A stretch of DNA of 10,763 nt. It comes from an uncultured bacterium. GTDB taxonomy: Bacteria > Bacillota > Clostridia > Oscillospirales > Oscillospiraceae. Below are positions 1 to 5,723 of the stretch, one piece after another; the first letter of the stretch is position 1, and every line of letters begins with the position of its first letter. A program made the position numbers and the translations under genes. Under the pieces are notes generated by a model. It was given only the letters and a program-made list of their open reading frames with translations, did not search any database and was not told where the DNA came from. The stretch spans positions 1 through 10,763 of the forward strand of contig CAJMLC010000055.1 of assembly GCA_905214155.1 (NCBI GenBank), read 5' to 3'.

Positions 1-82
1 TGCCGGTCTTGTCGTGCATGATATACACGCCCGGCGCGTATGGCAGCGAGAGCGCCTTGTCTTTCAATTCTTCAAAAGTCAT
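1..82 (-). CDS. uvrC: UvrC, excinuclease ABC subunit C (N-terminal fragment, runs off the window)
   Basis: Only the first 27 codons are inside the window. UvrC makes the dual incisions on either side of a lesion in nucleotide excision repair, after UvrA/UvrB have marked it. The visible residues contain LPYAPGVYIMHDKTG, which matches the start of the N-terminal GIY-YIG nuclease domain (usual form LPxxPGVYxMxDxxG); the tyrosine in the GVY segment belongs to the active site. The ATG at 82..80 is chosen because the distance to the GVY motif is normal for the family. No clear Shine-Dalgarno sequence precedes it: the upstream bases are the U-tract and stem of the terminator at 87-125. The gene follows the HPr-like gene on the same strand, so it may depend on read-through or on a promoter I cannot see. 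The identification is firm for so short a piece; the start is less certain. Confidence 0.85.
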   Translation of the reverse strand, partial: MTFEELKDKALSLPYAPGVYIMHDKTG

Positions 83-86
83 GACG

Positions 87-125
87 ATAAAAATCGCCGT
101 CCCGGAACGATGTTCCGAGACGGCG
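87..125 (-). terminator. Rho-independent terminator after the HPr-like gene
   Basis: A 14-bp stem (95-108 with 112-125) closes on a 3-nt loop and is followed on the minus strand by ATTTTTAT. The one imperfect pair (102/118) is a G-U wobble in minus-strand RNA but a C-A mismatch in plus-strand RNA, so the structure is built to act on leftward transcripts. It lies 11 nt after the HPr stop and its U-tract ends about 4 nt before the uvrC ATG. Confidence 0.88.
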
Positions 126-136
126 TAAGCTCCGAA

Positions 137-397
137 TCAGAAGATTTCCTTCACAAGCATTTCAGTCAATGCCTTGACGGCTTCCTCTTCGTCCGGGCCT
201 TCCGCGATGATACTGATACGGGTCCCCTTGGTGATGCCCATGGAAAGCACGCCGAGCAGGCTCTTTGCATTGATCTTCCGGTCTTCGACCTCGACCCAGA
301 TGCTGGACTTGAACTCATTGGCTTTCTGGATGAAGTACGTCGCCTGACGGTTATACAGGCCGGATTCGCACTTGACGATGGATTGCTGCATGTACAT
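137..397 (-). CDS. HPr-family protein lacking the phospho-histidine (Crh-like)
   Basis: This 86-residue protein has the length and pattern of HPr, the phosphocarrier of the sugar phosphotransferase system. In normal HPr, His15 inside GxHARPA carries phosphate from Enzyme I to Enzyme IIA. Here the segment reads GLYNRQA, so position 15 is Tyr, 16 Asn and 18 Gln, and sugar phosphotransfer through His15 is not possible. The regulatory site is kept: AKSLLGVLSMGI puts Ser at exactly position 46, the residue phosphorylated by HPr kinase. Bacillus Crh is built the same way (Gln15, Ser46) and acts as a CcpA co-repressor, so a regulatory role is the best inference. The start at 397 is chosen because TAAGGAG (407-413) lies 9 nt upstream; in-frame ATGs at 430 and 421 would place that site inside the gene. 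It has its own promoter at 437-464 and a strong terminator. An authentic HPr should exist elsewhere in the genome if a PTS is present. Confidence 0.88.
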   Translation of the reverse strand: MYMQQSIVKCESGLYNRQATYFIQKANEFKSSIWVEVEDRKINAKSLLGVLSMGITKGTRISIIAEGPDEEEAVKALTEMLVKEIF

Positions 398-436
398 AGC
401 TGAACACTCCTTACATATCATGCTGTTCATTCTTAG

Positions 437-464
437 ATTTTATCAAATTTCCCACAAATGTCAA
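437..464 (-). promoter_or_regulatory. Sigma-A-type promoter of the HPr-like gene
   Basis: On the minus strand TTGACA (459-464, consensus -35) and TAAAAT (437-442, -10) are separated by 16 nt. The predicted start lies about 30-35 nt before the ATG at 397, and the Shine-Dalgarno site falls between. The rest of the 116-nt gap between mutS2 and this gene shows no other gene. Confidence 0.8.
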
Positions 465-512
465 TCATTATTTGACGGAAGGCTTCCTTCGGGCTGCAAT
501 TTTCAAGCGGCT

Positions 513-2885
513 CTATTTGAATTCCGCAATGGTCACGCCGTCCTCACCCTCGCCGTAGACGCCGAGGCGGAACGATTTGACGTATTTGCAGCGCCGCAGC
601 TCATCCTGCACGGCCTTGCGCAGCACGCCCGTGCCCTTGCCGTGGATGATGCGCGCGTTCGGCAGATTGCCCATGTAGGCCGCGTCGAGGAAATTAGCCA
701 GCACCGGCATCGCCTCGTCCACGGCCATACCGCGGATGTCGAGCTCCGGCTGTGCCGCGGATTTCAGGTCGCGCACCTTGCCCTCCATCAGCTTTTTCGC
801 CTTGGCCTTTGTCTCGTTTTCGAGCAGATAGACCTCGTCCGGCTTGGCATTGACCTTCATGATCCCGGCCTGCAGCTGATAGCTGCCGTCCTTGTTGACG
901 GCCAGCACCGTCGCCTTCGACCCAAATTTCAAAAGCTCTACCGTGTCGCCCACGCGGATGGCGCGGCTGGCCGCCGGACGCTGGCGCACCTCCTGCTTCT
1001 CGCGGAGCTTGCCCTCGGCCTCGTTGAGGCTCCGGCGGAGCGCCGCCTGCTTCTCATTCGACCCTTCGACGAACGCGCCGTCCTTCGCCTGCTTGCGCAG
1101 CTGCTTCAGCTCCTCATAGACGTTGTTGGCCGTCCGGCGGGCGTCCTCGATGATGTACTGTGCCTCTTTGCGCGCCTGCTGCACGGCCTTGTCGCGCTCA
1201 GCCTTGATCTGGGCATAGTATTCGTCAGATTTTTCTTTCTGCTTCTCGGTCTCCATGCGGAGCCGCTCGGCCTCGACCTTCGCCTGCTCCATCTGCTGGC
1301 GCTGCTGCTCGAGCTGTGTGAGGACGTCTTCAAAGTTCACGTCGTTCTGGCTGACCATGCTGTGCGCCTCTTCGATGATCTTCTCGTCGAGACCCAGCCG
1401 CCGCGAGATGGCAAACGCGTTGGACTTGCCGGGGATGCCGATGAGCAGCCGGTAGGTCGGCTGAAGCGTCTCGACGTTGAACTCGCACGAGGCATTGATG
1501 ACGCCCTCTGTGCGCATCGCGTAGAGCTTCAGCTCGGCATAGTGCGTCGTCGTTGCGACCTTCGCGCCGCACTTCCGGCAGAATTCGATCAGCGCGATCG
1601 CCAGCGCCGCACCCTCCGCCGGGTCAGTGCCCGCACAGAGCTCGTCAAAGAGGATCAGGCTGTCCCGGTCGCAGACCTGCAAGATTTCCACAATGTTCCG
1701 CATGTGCGACGAGAACGTCGAGAGCGACTGCTCGATCGACTGTTCGTCTCCGATGTCGGCCAGCACGGTTTCAAAAATTGCAATTGAGCTGCCGTCATCC
1801 GCCGGGATATGCAGACCGCACTCCGCCATCAGCGTGAGCAGACCGATGGTCTTGAGCGTAACGGTCTTGCCGCCGGTGTTCGGGCCGGTGATGACCATGG
1901 TGTCAAAGTCGACGCCGAGGCTCAGCGAAACCGGCACGACCTTCTTCGCATCGATCAGCGGATGGCGCGCGCACTTGAGCTCGAGCTTCCCGTCCGTCCG
2001 GATGACCGGCTCGATGCCGTGCATCGCGAACGACAGCTTCGCGCGGGCGAAGATGCAGTCCAGCGTAACGAGCATCTCATAGTTGAGATCGATGCTCTCC
2101 CGCCGCGCCGCCGCCTCGGCAGAAAGCTCGGCCAGGATGCGCTCGATCTCCTTGCGTTCCGCGACGAACAGCTCCCGCAGCTCGTTGTTGCCGTTCACGG
2201 CGCTCATCGGCTCGATGAAAAACGTGCTGCCCGAGGACGACACGTCGTGCACCAGTCCCGGCAGCTGGCTCTTGCACTCGGCCTTGACCGGCACGACGAA
2301 ACGGTCGGAGCGGATGGTCACGATCGGCTCCTGCAAAATTTTTGCGTATGTCGGCGACGTGATGATCTTCTGCAGCGATTCGCGGATCTTGCTGCTCTGC
2401 TGCCGGATCTTCCGGCGGATCGAGGCCAGCTCGCTGCTCGCCGCGTCCGCGATCTCGTCCTTCGAGAGGATGGACGTAAAAATGCGCTCTTCAAAGAATT
2501 TGTTCGGCGTCAGCTGCCGGAAGAAGATGTCGAGGCCGCTCTCCACGGCGTCGCCCTCAGCGTAATCCTTCGCCGTCCGCGCCGCCTTCAGGACCGTCGC
2601 CACGCGCAACAGCTCCTCCGGGCTGAGGCAGCCGCCCCGGTCAGCCCGGCTGAGCGACGCGCCCACATCCGCGATCCCGCCGAAGCTCGGCGAGCCCTTG
2701 AGCGTGATGAGCTTGCAGGCCGCGCTCGTCTGCGCCTGCAGCAGCCGGATGCCCTCCGCGTCGTCCAGCGGCTGGACGGCCAGGCACCGTTCCTTCGCCG
2801 CCGGGCTGGACGCATGGTCAGCCAGCAGCGCCAGCACCTTGTCCAGCTCCAGCTTTGTCAGTGATTTCTGATATTGTTCGTTCAT
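513..2885 (-). CDS. mutS2: MutS2: ATPase/Smr-domain ribosome-collision and recombination factor
   Basis: This 790-residue protein has the normal MutS2 length. The MutS-like core and clamp region comes first. The ABC-type ATPase follows, with Walker A GPNTGGKT at 334-341, the following helix TLKTIGLL, Walker B LILFDE near 410-415, a D-loop-like AGTDP, and the switch histidine in TTTHYAELK at 446-454. A charged coiled coil covers about 515-605, a small beta/KOW-like segment about 642-690, and a C-terminal Smr domain about 714-790 with LDIRG and HGKGTGVLR. It lacks the MutS N-terminal mismatch-recognition domain, which excludes MutS1. In Bacillus the protein (RqcU) splits collided ribosomes using the Smr and ATPase domains; in other bacteria it suppresses recombination. 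The ATG at 2885 gives the standard start; a weak AGGA overlaps the recO stop 13 nt upstream, which suggests translational coupling. No clear terminator follows it. Confidence 0.96.
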   Translation of the reverse strand: MNEQYQKSLTKLELDKVLALLADHASSPAAKERCLAVQPLDDAEGIRLLQAQTSAACKLITLKGSPSFGGIADVGASLSRADRGGCLSPEELLRVATVLKAARTAKDYAEGDAVESGLDIFFRQLTPNKFFEERIFTSILSKDEIADAASSELASIRRKIRQQSSKIRESLQKIITSPTYAKILQEPIVTIRSDRFVVPVKAECKSQLPGLVHDVSSSGSTFFIEPMSAVNGNNELRELFVAERKEIERILAELSAEAAARRESIDLNYEMLVTLDCIFARAKLSFAMHGIEPVIRTDGKLELKCARHPLIDAKKVVPVSLSLGVDFDTMVITGPNTGGKTVTLKTIGLLTLMAECGLHIPADDGSSIAIFETVLADIGDEQSIEQSLSTFSSHMRNIVEILQVCDRDSLILFDELCAGTDPAEGAALAIALIEFCRKCGAKVATTTHYAELKLYAMRTEGVINASCEFNVETLQPTYRLLIGIPGKSNAFAISRRLGLDEKIIEEAHSMVSQNDVNFEDVLTQLEQQRQQMEQAKVEAERLRMETEKQKEKSDEYYAQIKAERDKAVQQARKEAQYIIEDARRTANNVYEELKQLRKQAKDGAFVEGSNEKQAALRRSLNEAEGKLREKQEVRQRPAASRAIRVGDTVELLKFGSKATVLAVNKDGSYQLQAGIMKVNAKPDEVYLLENETKAKAKKLMEGKVRDLKSAAQPELDIRGMAVDEAMPVLANFLDAAYMGNLPNARIIHGKGTGVLRKAVQDELRRCKYVKSFRLGVYGEGEDGVTIAEFK

Positions 2886-2898
2886 TTTGCGTTATTTC

Positions 2899-3639
2899 CT
2901 ATGTCAAAAGTAGTGATTTGTAAAAATCCAGTGTGTAAAATCCACGCTCGAGCTGCGTCACGAGATACGTCTCCGCCGCGTCGGCCAGTTCCTTGCGGGC
3001 CGGTCCGTCGAGCGAAAACGAAAAAAGCCGCTTCGCATCGCAGCCCGTGATATACCGCATCGCGGCCAGACACCCGGCGCTCACCGGCAGGCTCAGCCCC
3101 TCGCCAAGCCCGCACTCCAGGCACTGCAGGCATCCGCCAGACACCAAAAACCGCCCGCAGTCCGCCCTTCCGCAGACCGCGCACCCGGTCAGATCCGGCT
3201 CGTATCCGCCGATACACGCCAGCCGCAGCTCAAACGCCGCCTTGACCAGATCCTGCGGTTTGCGGAGCTTCGCCAGCGCATACAGTGCGTTCAGCGTTAG
3301 CGACAGCACTTCGCCGCTGCCCGCGTCCTCCTGCGATAAAACCTCCGCCGCCTGTGCAAAATAGCTTGCCAGCGACAGAAGTTCGATGTCCGTCCGCAGC
3401 TCCGGGAACATCTCGATGGCGTTCGCCTCCGAGATGGCGGAAAACCCCTTGTAATCCGTGATCGTGAACTCCGAATAGCACAGCAGCTGACATGCGCCCT
3501 TGTTGTGGCTCCGGCTCGTGCGCACGGCGCGCGCCTTGGCTGAGATCAGCCCCTGCTCGCGCGTCAGGATATTCAAGATCAGGTCGCTTTCTTTATATTC
3601 GGTCGTCCGCAGGACGAGCCCCGTCAGCTTTTGTACCAT
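2899..3639 (-). CDS. recO: RecO, recombination mediator protein
   Basis: RecO helps RecR and RecF load RecA onto SSB-coated single-stranded DNA and anneals complementary strands in gap and break repair. The 246-residue product has the expected size. The N-terminal OB-fold begins TGLVLRTTEYKESDLILNIL, the classic RecO opening. A central helical part follows. A zinc finger then shows paired cysteines: Cys153/Cys156 with Cys170/Cys173 or Cys173/Cys176; Cys161 is also present. The ATG at 3639 is preferred over an in-frame ATG at 3651 because GAGG (3645-3648) lies 5-6 nt upstream of it and because the family starts a few residues before the GLVLR segment. The gene overlaps yqzL by 47 nt in another frame and is followed after 13 nt by mutS2, so the three are almost certainly co-transcribed. 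Confidence 0.95.
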   Translation of the reverse strand: MVQKLTGLVLRTTEYKESDLILNILTREQGLISAKARAVRTSRSHNKGACQLLCYSEFTITDYKGFSAISEANAIEMFPELRTDIELLSLASYFAQAAEVLSQEDAGSGEVLSLTLNALYALAKLRKPQDLVKAAFELRLACIGGYEPDLTGCAVCGRADCGRFLVSGGCLQCLECGLGEGLSLPVSAGCLAAMRYITGCDAKRLFSFSLDGPARKELADAAETYLVTQLERGFYTLDFYKSLLLT

Positions 3640-3724
3640 CTTGTGCCTCATTTCGCCGGTAGAGCAGATATGCCTCCGGCGCGCCGGTCTCGCAGAATAA
3701 GTCCCAGTAAAATTCCTTCGTCAT
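3593..3724 (-). CDS. yqzL: YqzL-like small protein upstream of recO
   Basis: This is a 43-residue reading frame. Its first half, FYWDLFCETGAPEAYLLYRR at residues 5-24, fits the YqzL family: a tryptophan-containing helix, then F-x-x-TG, then EAYLLY. YqzL-like proteins of about 45-50 residues sit directly before recO in many Firmicutes, often after era; their function is not established. The ATG at 3724 has a near-perfect AGGAGGG (3732-3738) 7 nt upstream, the best ribosome binding site in this operon. The last 16 codons overlap the beginning of recO in another frame, and that tail is rich in Gly, Ala, Asp and Arg, probably because recO dictates its composition. Here era is not the upstream gene; an HD-domain gene takes that place. 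Identification rests on motif and position, so it is good but not certain. Confidence 0.82.
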   Translation of the reverse strand: MTKEFYWDLFCETGAPEAYLLYRRNEAQDGTKADGARPADDRI

Positions 3725-3754
3725 CGTCCATCCCTCCTGTCGTTAGGATGGACG
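3725..3754 (-). promoter_or_regulatory. Hairpin enclosing the yqzL ribosome binding site
   Basis: A perfect 9-bp inverted repeat (3725-3733 with 3746-3754) has a 12-nt loop. In the minus-strand RNA the 3' arm ends exactly at the yqzL AUG. The Shine-Dalgarno AGGAGGG is split, AGGAG in the loop and GG in the stem. There is no U-tract, so it is not a terminator. It could modulate yqzL (and coupled recO) translation; this is inference from structure. Confidence 0.5.
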
Positions 3755-3790
3755 GCTGCACGACCTGCTATCCCGGAAGATTTTAGATCA

Positions 3791-4462
3791 TTAAATCAGC
3801 TGCTGTTCGTTGATCATCAATTTGAATTGCAATCCCAGTTTCTCGGCCGCTTTGCGGCAGAGGATCATGCGCTGCATGAAAATTTCAAAATAATCCATGA
3901 CCGAGCCATAATGTGTGTCGACCGTCAGCTTCAGCTTGATGAGCGTGTGCGCCTCGTTGATCTTCAGCTCCGCCTTTGTGACGGAATAGTTCACGCGGTC
4001 GTGGATGTCGAATGTCGACGTATCCTGATTGCGCACGCGGTTGCGCCGCACATCGCTCTTATCCGCGAGAATGAGCGCCGCCGCCACCGGACTGACCGGC
4101 ACGCCCGTGCCCTCGTCGTGGTTGCCGATGGCCGAGACGATCACGCCGATCTCATCCGGCGTGAAGCCCATGTGGTCAAGGATTCGAAACGCCATCACCG
4201 CGCCGGACTGGCTGTGGTCGATGCGGTTGACGAGATTGCCGATGTCGTGCAAATAGCCCGCGATCTTCGTCAGCTCCACGGTCCGCGCCGGATAGCCGAG
4301 CGTCTCGAGAATATAGCCTGCCTTCTCCGCCACAAGCGTCACATGCGCAAAGCTGTGCTCCGTGAAGCCAAGCGCCACAAGCGACGCATCCGCCTGCCGG
4401 ATATAGGAGTTGATCTCTCCGTTGTTTTTGATCTCTTCGTATGTCATCTTTGCATACCCCAT
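3791..4462 (-). CDS. HD-domain protein, probable metal-dependent phosphohydrolase
   Basis: The 223-residue product carries an HD domain over about residues 30-140. Candidate metal ligands appear in order: His36 (EHS), His72-Asp73 (YLHDIGN), His83 (DHSQSGA), His115 (GNHDEG) and Asp134 (ADKSD). HD proteins usually cleave phosphate esters such as nucleotides, cyclic dinucleotides or (p)ppGpp, or act on RNA; the substrate cannot be read from this sequence. Residues 145-223, ending in hydrophobic and basic helices, look like a separate small C-terminal region. The start at 4462 has only a weak upstream site (GAG next to the ATG). An in-frame ATG at 4447 preceded by GGGG is a real alternative and would shorten the protein by five residues. 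A promoter lies at 4488-4516, and yqzL-recO-mutS2 follow 66 nt after the stop with no terminator, so this gene probably heads that operon. Confidence 0.85.
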   Translation of the reverse strand: MGYAKMTYEEIKNNGEINSYIRQADASLVALGFTEHSFAHVTLVAEKAGYILETLGYPARTVELTKIAGYLHDIGNLVNRIDHSQSGAVMAFRILDHMGFTPDEIGVIVSAIGNHDEGTGVPVSPVAAALILADKSDVRRNRVRNQDTSTFDIHDRVNYSVTKAELKINEAHTLIKLKLTVDTHYGSVMDYFEIFMQRMILCRKAAEKLGLQFKLMINEQQLI

Positions 4463-4487
4463 TTCTCAGACATTCTATCTCAGCTTC

Positions 4488-4516
4488 ATTTTACCCCCAA
4501 TTTCCGTTCAAATCAA
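4488..4516 (-). promoter_or_regulatory. Promoter of the HD-domain gene and probably the yqzL-recO-mutS2 operon
   Basis: On the minus strand TTGATT (4511-4516) and TAAAAT (4488-4493) are 17 nt apart. The predicted leader is about 20 nt. It is back-to-back with the promoter at 4564-4592. Confidence 0.65.
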
Positions 4517-4521
4517 GTGCT

Positions 4522-4546
4522 GCGCTGTAAAAAGCGCGTAAAACGC
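4522..4546. repeat. Short tandem/inverted repeats between two divergent promoters
   Basis: GCGCTGTAAAA (4522-4532) is followed by GCGCGTAAAA (4534-4543), a near-identical direct repeat. The same bases form two overlapping small inverted repeats: GCGCT/AGCGC (4522-4526 with 4533-4537) and GCGT/ACGC (4536-4539 with 4543-4546). The cluster lies between the two -35 boxes of the divergent promoters, a usual place for a regulator site. No known operator is recognised. Confidence 0.35.
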
Positions 4547-4563
4547 CCAACGCAGTCCGTTCT

Positions 4564-4592
4564 TGCGCTTTTCCCAAAGCTGTGGTATATTG
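4564..4592 (+). promoter_or_regulatory. Promoter of the small membrane-protein gene
   Basis: TTGCGC (4564-4569) and TATATT (4587-4592) are 17 nt apart, and TGG directly before the -10 makes it an extended -10 promoter. A second possible pair, TTGAAA (4591-4596) with GATAAA (4613-4618), is weaker. The leader to the GTG at 4639 is about 40 nt. Confidence 0.65.
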
Positions 4593-4638
4593 AAAATTAG
4601 GATATATTTAAGATAAAAGAGTCAAGGAGAGCTTCAGC

Positions 4639-4887
4639 GTGAAAAAAATCAAGAATTATCTTTGTTCAGAAAAAGGTATGCGGTTTATCAATGTGTTGTT
4701 TGCACTTTCCCTGCTGATTCGCCGCAGCGGCATTGGTCTGATCGCTTATCTCTGTTGGGGCGTTTATCTGCTGTATTGTATCCGCTGTACGGAACAGAAA
4801 ACTATGAAGATCATGTATTCCATTCTTCTTGCGTTTGCTGCTGCGGTCATAAGACTGAACATTTACTTGTATCTTACTCTGAAATAG
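4639..4887 (+). CDS. Small membrane protein of unknown function
   Basis: The 82-residue product starts with GTG; AAGGAGA (4624-4630) lies 8 nt upstream, a strong site that fixes the start. After a basic N-terminus (MKKIKNYLCSEKG) there are hydrophobic stretches at about 17-28, 31-48 and 58-81, so two or three membrane helices are likely. Arginines interrupt the first two stretches (RRSG), and CIRCTEQKTMK forms a polar loop with two cysteines. I recognise no characterised family. The gene is a single unit with its own promoter and terminator. Its base composition is visibly more AT-rich than neighbouring genes, which fits either a membrane protein in a variable slot or recent acquisition. A complete signal set (promoter, ribosome binding site, frame, terminator) argues that it is real. 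Confidence 0.75.
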   Translation: MKKIKNYLCSEKGMRFINVLFALSLLIRRSGIGLIAYLCWGVYLLYCIRCTEQKTMKIMYSILLAFAAAVIRLNIYLYLTLK

Positions 4888-4893
4888 TAAAAT

Positions 4894-4925
4894 GCCCCTG
4901 CCTGTAAGACTGCACAGGCAGGGGC
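4894..4925. terminator. Bidirectional intrinsic terminator between the small membrane gene and thiT
   Basis: A perfect 12-bp stem, GCCCCTGCCTGT (4894-4905) with ACAGGCAGGGGC (4914-4925), has an 8-nt loop. TGTTTTCTTT follows on the plus strand and ATTTTACTATTT on the minus strand, so it ends the converging transcripts from both sides. Confidence 0.92.
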
Positions 4926-4933
4926 TGTTTTCT

Positions 4934-5488
4934 TTACTTGGCAAGATCTGTGCCGTTGATGTACTTTTTCAGCGGCTTGTAGATCAGCGCCGTGATCACG
5001 AGGCAGAGCGCCATGTCGATGAACACATAGCTGCCGTTGTAAACTGCAGAATAGAGATACGGATTTGTAAACGTGGAGTTAAACAGTTCCGTCGGCTCAT
5101 AGATCTTGTAAATCGTGATGCCGCTGATGAAATGGACGATGAAGCGGCAGACACAGCCGATGACCGTGCCGACATAGACGCCGCCCTTCTTCCCGTGGAA
5201 GAAGCCCGCCACGCCCAGCACGCCGAACGCCAGCAGATAGTCCAGCAGCATCGACGTCGGGCCCCAGGCATACGCGCCGTCGAGCAGCAGCTGCAAAAGG
5301 CCGTATGCAAACGACGTCAGGAACGCCGGGCCGACGCCCCAGCGTGCGCTGTAAAGGAAGATGGGCAGCATGCCGATGCAGACGCTTCCGCCCTGCGGCA
5401 GCTCGAGCAGCTTGAGATAGCTCAGCGCCGTCGCCAGTGCGACCATGATGGCGCCCTCGCAGAGGGCGCGCAGCCTTTTGTGTTTCAT
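4934..5488 (-). CDS. thiT: ThiT, thiamine-binding S component of an ECF transporter
   Basis: This 184-residue integral membrane protein is the substrate-binding subunit of an energy-coupling-factor importer for thiamine. It works with the shared EcfT-EcfA-EcfA' module, which is not in this window. Family marks are LPQGGSVCIGMLPI at 30-43, LLDYLLAFGVLGVAG at 81-95, RFIVHFISG at 115-123 and YSAVYNGSY at 146-154. The His in the HFISG segment and the Tyr/Asn of the last motif match positions that contact thiamine in the known ThiT structure. Five to six hydrophobic helices are visible. The ATG at 5488 is chosen over an upstream ATG at 5575 because AGGA lies about 7-8 nt before it and because the longer frame would read through the riboswitch terminator. 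The TPP riboswitch in its leader independently confirms the thiamine function. Confidence 0.95.
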   Translation of the reverse strand: MKHKRLRALCEGAIMVALATALSYLKLLELPQGGSVCIGMLPIFLYSARWGVGPAFLTSFAYGLLQLLLDGAYAWGPTSMLLDYLLAFGVLGVAGFFHGKKGGVYVGTVIGCVCRFIVHFISGITIYKIYEPTELFNSTFTNPYLYSAVYNGSYVFIDMALCLVITALIYKPLKKYINGTDLAK

Positions 5489-5535
5489 AGTGTTTTCCTG
5501 CTTTCTCTGAGAGATCAACTCCAACGGAAACGATG

Positions 5536-5566
5536 AAAAACCCGCATTGCGGCATTGCAATGCGGG
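5536..5566 (-). terminator. Terminator hairpin of the TPP riboswitch expression platform
   Basis: On the minus strand CCCGCATTG and CAATGCGGG form a perfect 9-bp stem (5558-5566 with 5541-5549) with an 8-nt loop, followed by UUUUU (5536-5540). It lies between the aptamer and the thiT start. The 5' arm can alternatively pair with the aptamer edge at 5584-5591. Confidence 0.9.
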
Positions 5567-5588
5567 AAAGATCACGTCCTATACTCGC

Positions 5589-5668
5589 ATTCCTACGCCG
5601 GTATTATCCGGATCAGGTGTGAGGGTTCGAGCGGTCGCTCATCTCAGCCTTGCGGCACCCCTTGGAAT
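5589..5668 (-). ncRNA. TPP (THI-box) riboswitch aptamer controlling thiT
   Basis: The minus strand shows the conserved TPP aptamer in order: GGGGTGCC, GGCTGAGA, a variable P3 hairpin (GAGCG-ACC-GCTC), AACCC, ACCTGATCCGGATAATACC and GGCGTAGGAAT. The P1 helix is ATTCC (5664-5668) with GGAAT (5589-5593). Only TPP riboswitches carry this set. Expected behaviour is termination when TPP is bound: P1 holds GGAAT, so the antiterminator pairing AATGCGAG (5584-5591) with the terminator's 5' arm cannot form and the hairpin at 5541-5566 terminates transcription before thiT. Low TPP would release P1 and allow thiT expression. Confidence 0.97.
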
Positions 5669-5678
5669 TGTCGGCCTT

Positions 5679-5707
5679 ATCATACCATCCCGCACAGATT
5701 TTGTCAA
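5679..5707 (-). promoter_or_regulatory. Promoter of the thiT riboswitch transcript
   Basis: TTGACA (5702-5707) and TATGAT (5679-5684) are 17 nt apart on the minus strand, with TGG just before the -10 (extended -10). The predicted start is only a few nt before the aptamer P1, as expected for a riboswitch leader. Confidence 0.88.
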
Positions 5708-5723
5708 GAACACAGGCAACTTT

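Noticed and set aside
398..430. Longer HPr-like start at 430
   Set aside because: The extension would cover the strong Shine-Dalgarno site at 407-413 and break the exact alignment of positions 15 and 46 with HPr.
478..490. Small GAAGG/CCTTC hairpin as a mutS2 terminator
   Set aside because: The stem is only 5 bp and no U-tract follows on the minus strand, so it is not supported as a terminator.
372..1787. Long open frame on the plus strand opposite mutS2 (471 codons); a similar one at 1809-2864
   Set aside because: It is the mirror of mutS2, whose GC-rich codons leave few stops on the other strand. The predicted proteins are Leu/Arg/Ala/His-rich with no domain, and neither has a credible ribosome binding site.
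5489..5575. Longer ThiT start at 5575
   Set aside because: It would translate the riboswitch terminator hairpin; the added residues are not membrane-like, and the ATG at 5488 has its own ribosome binding site.
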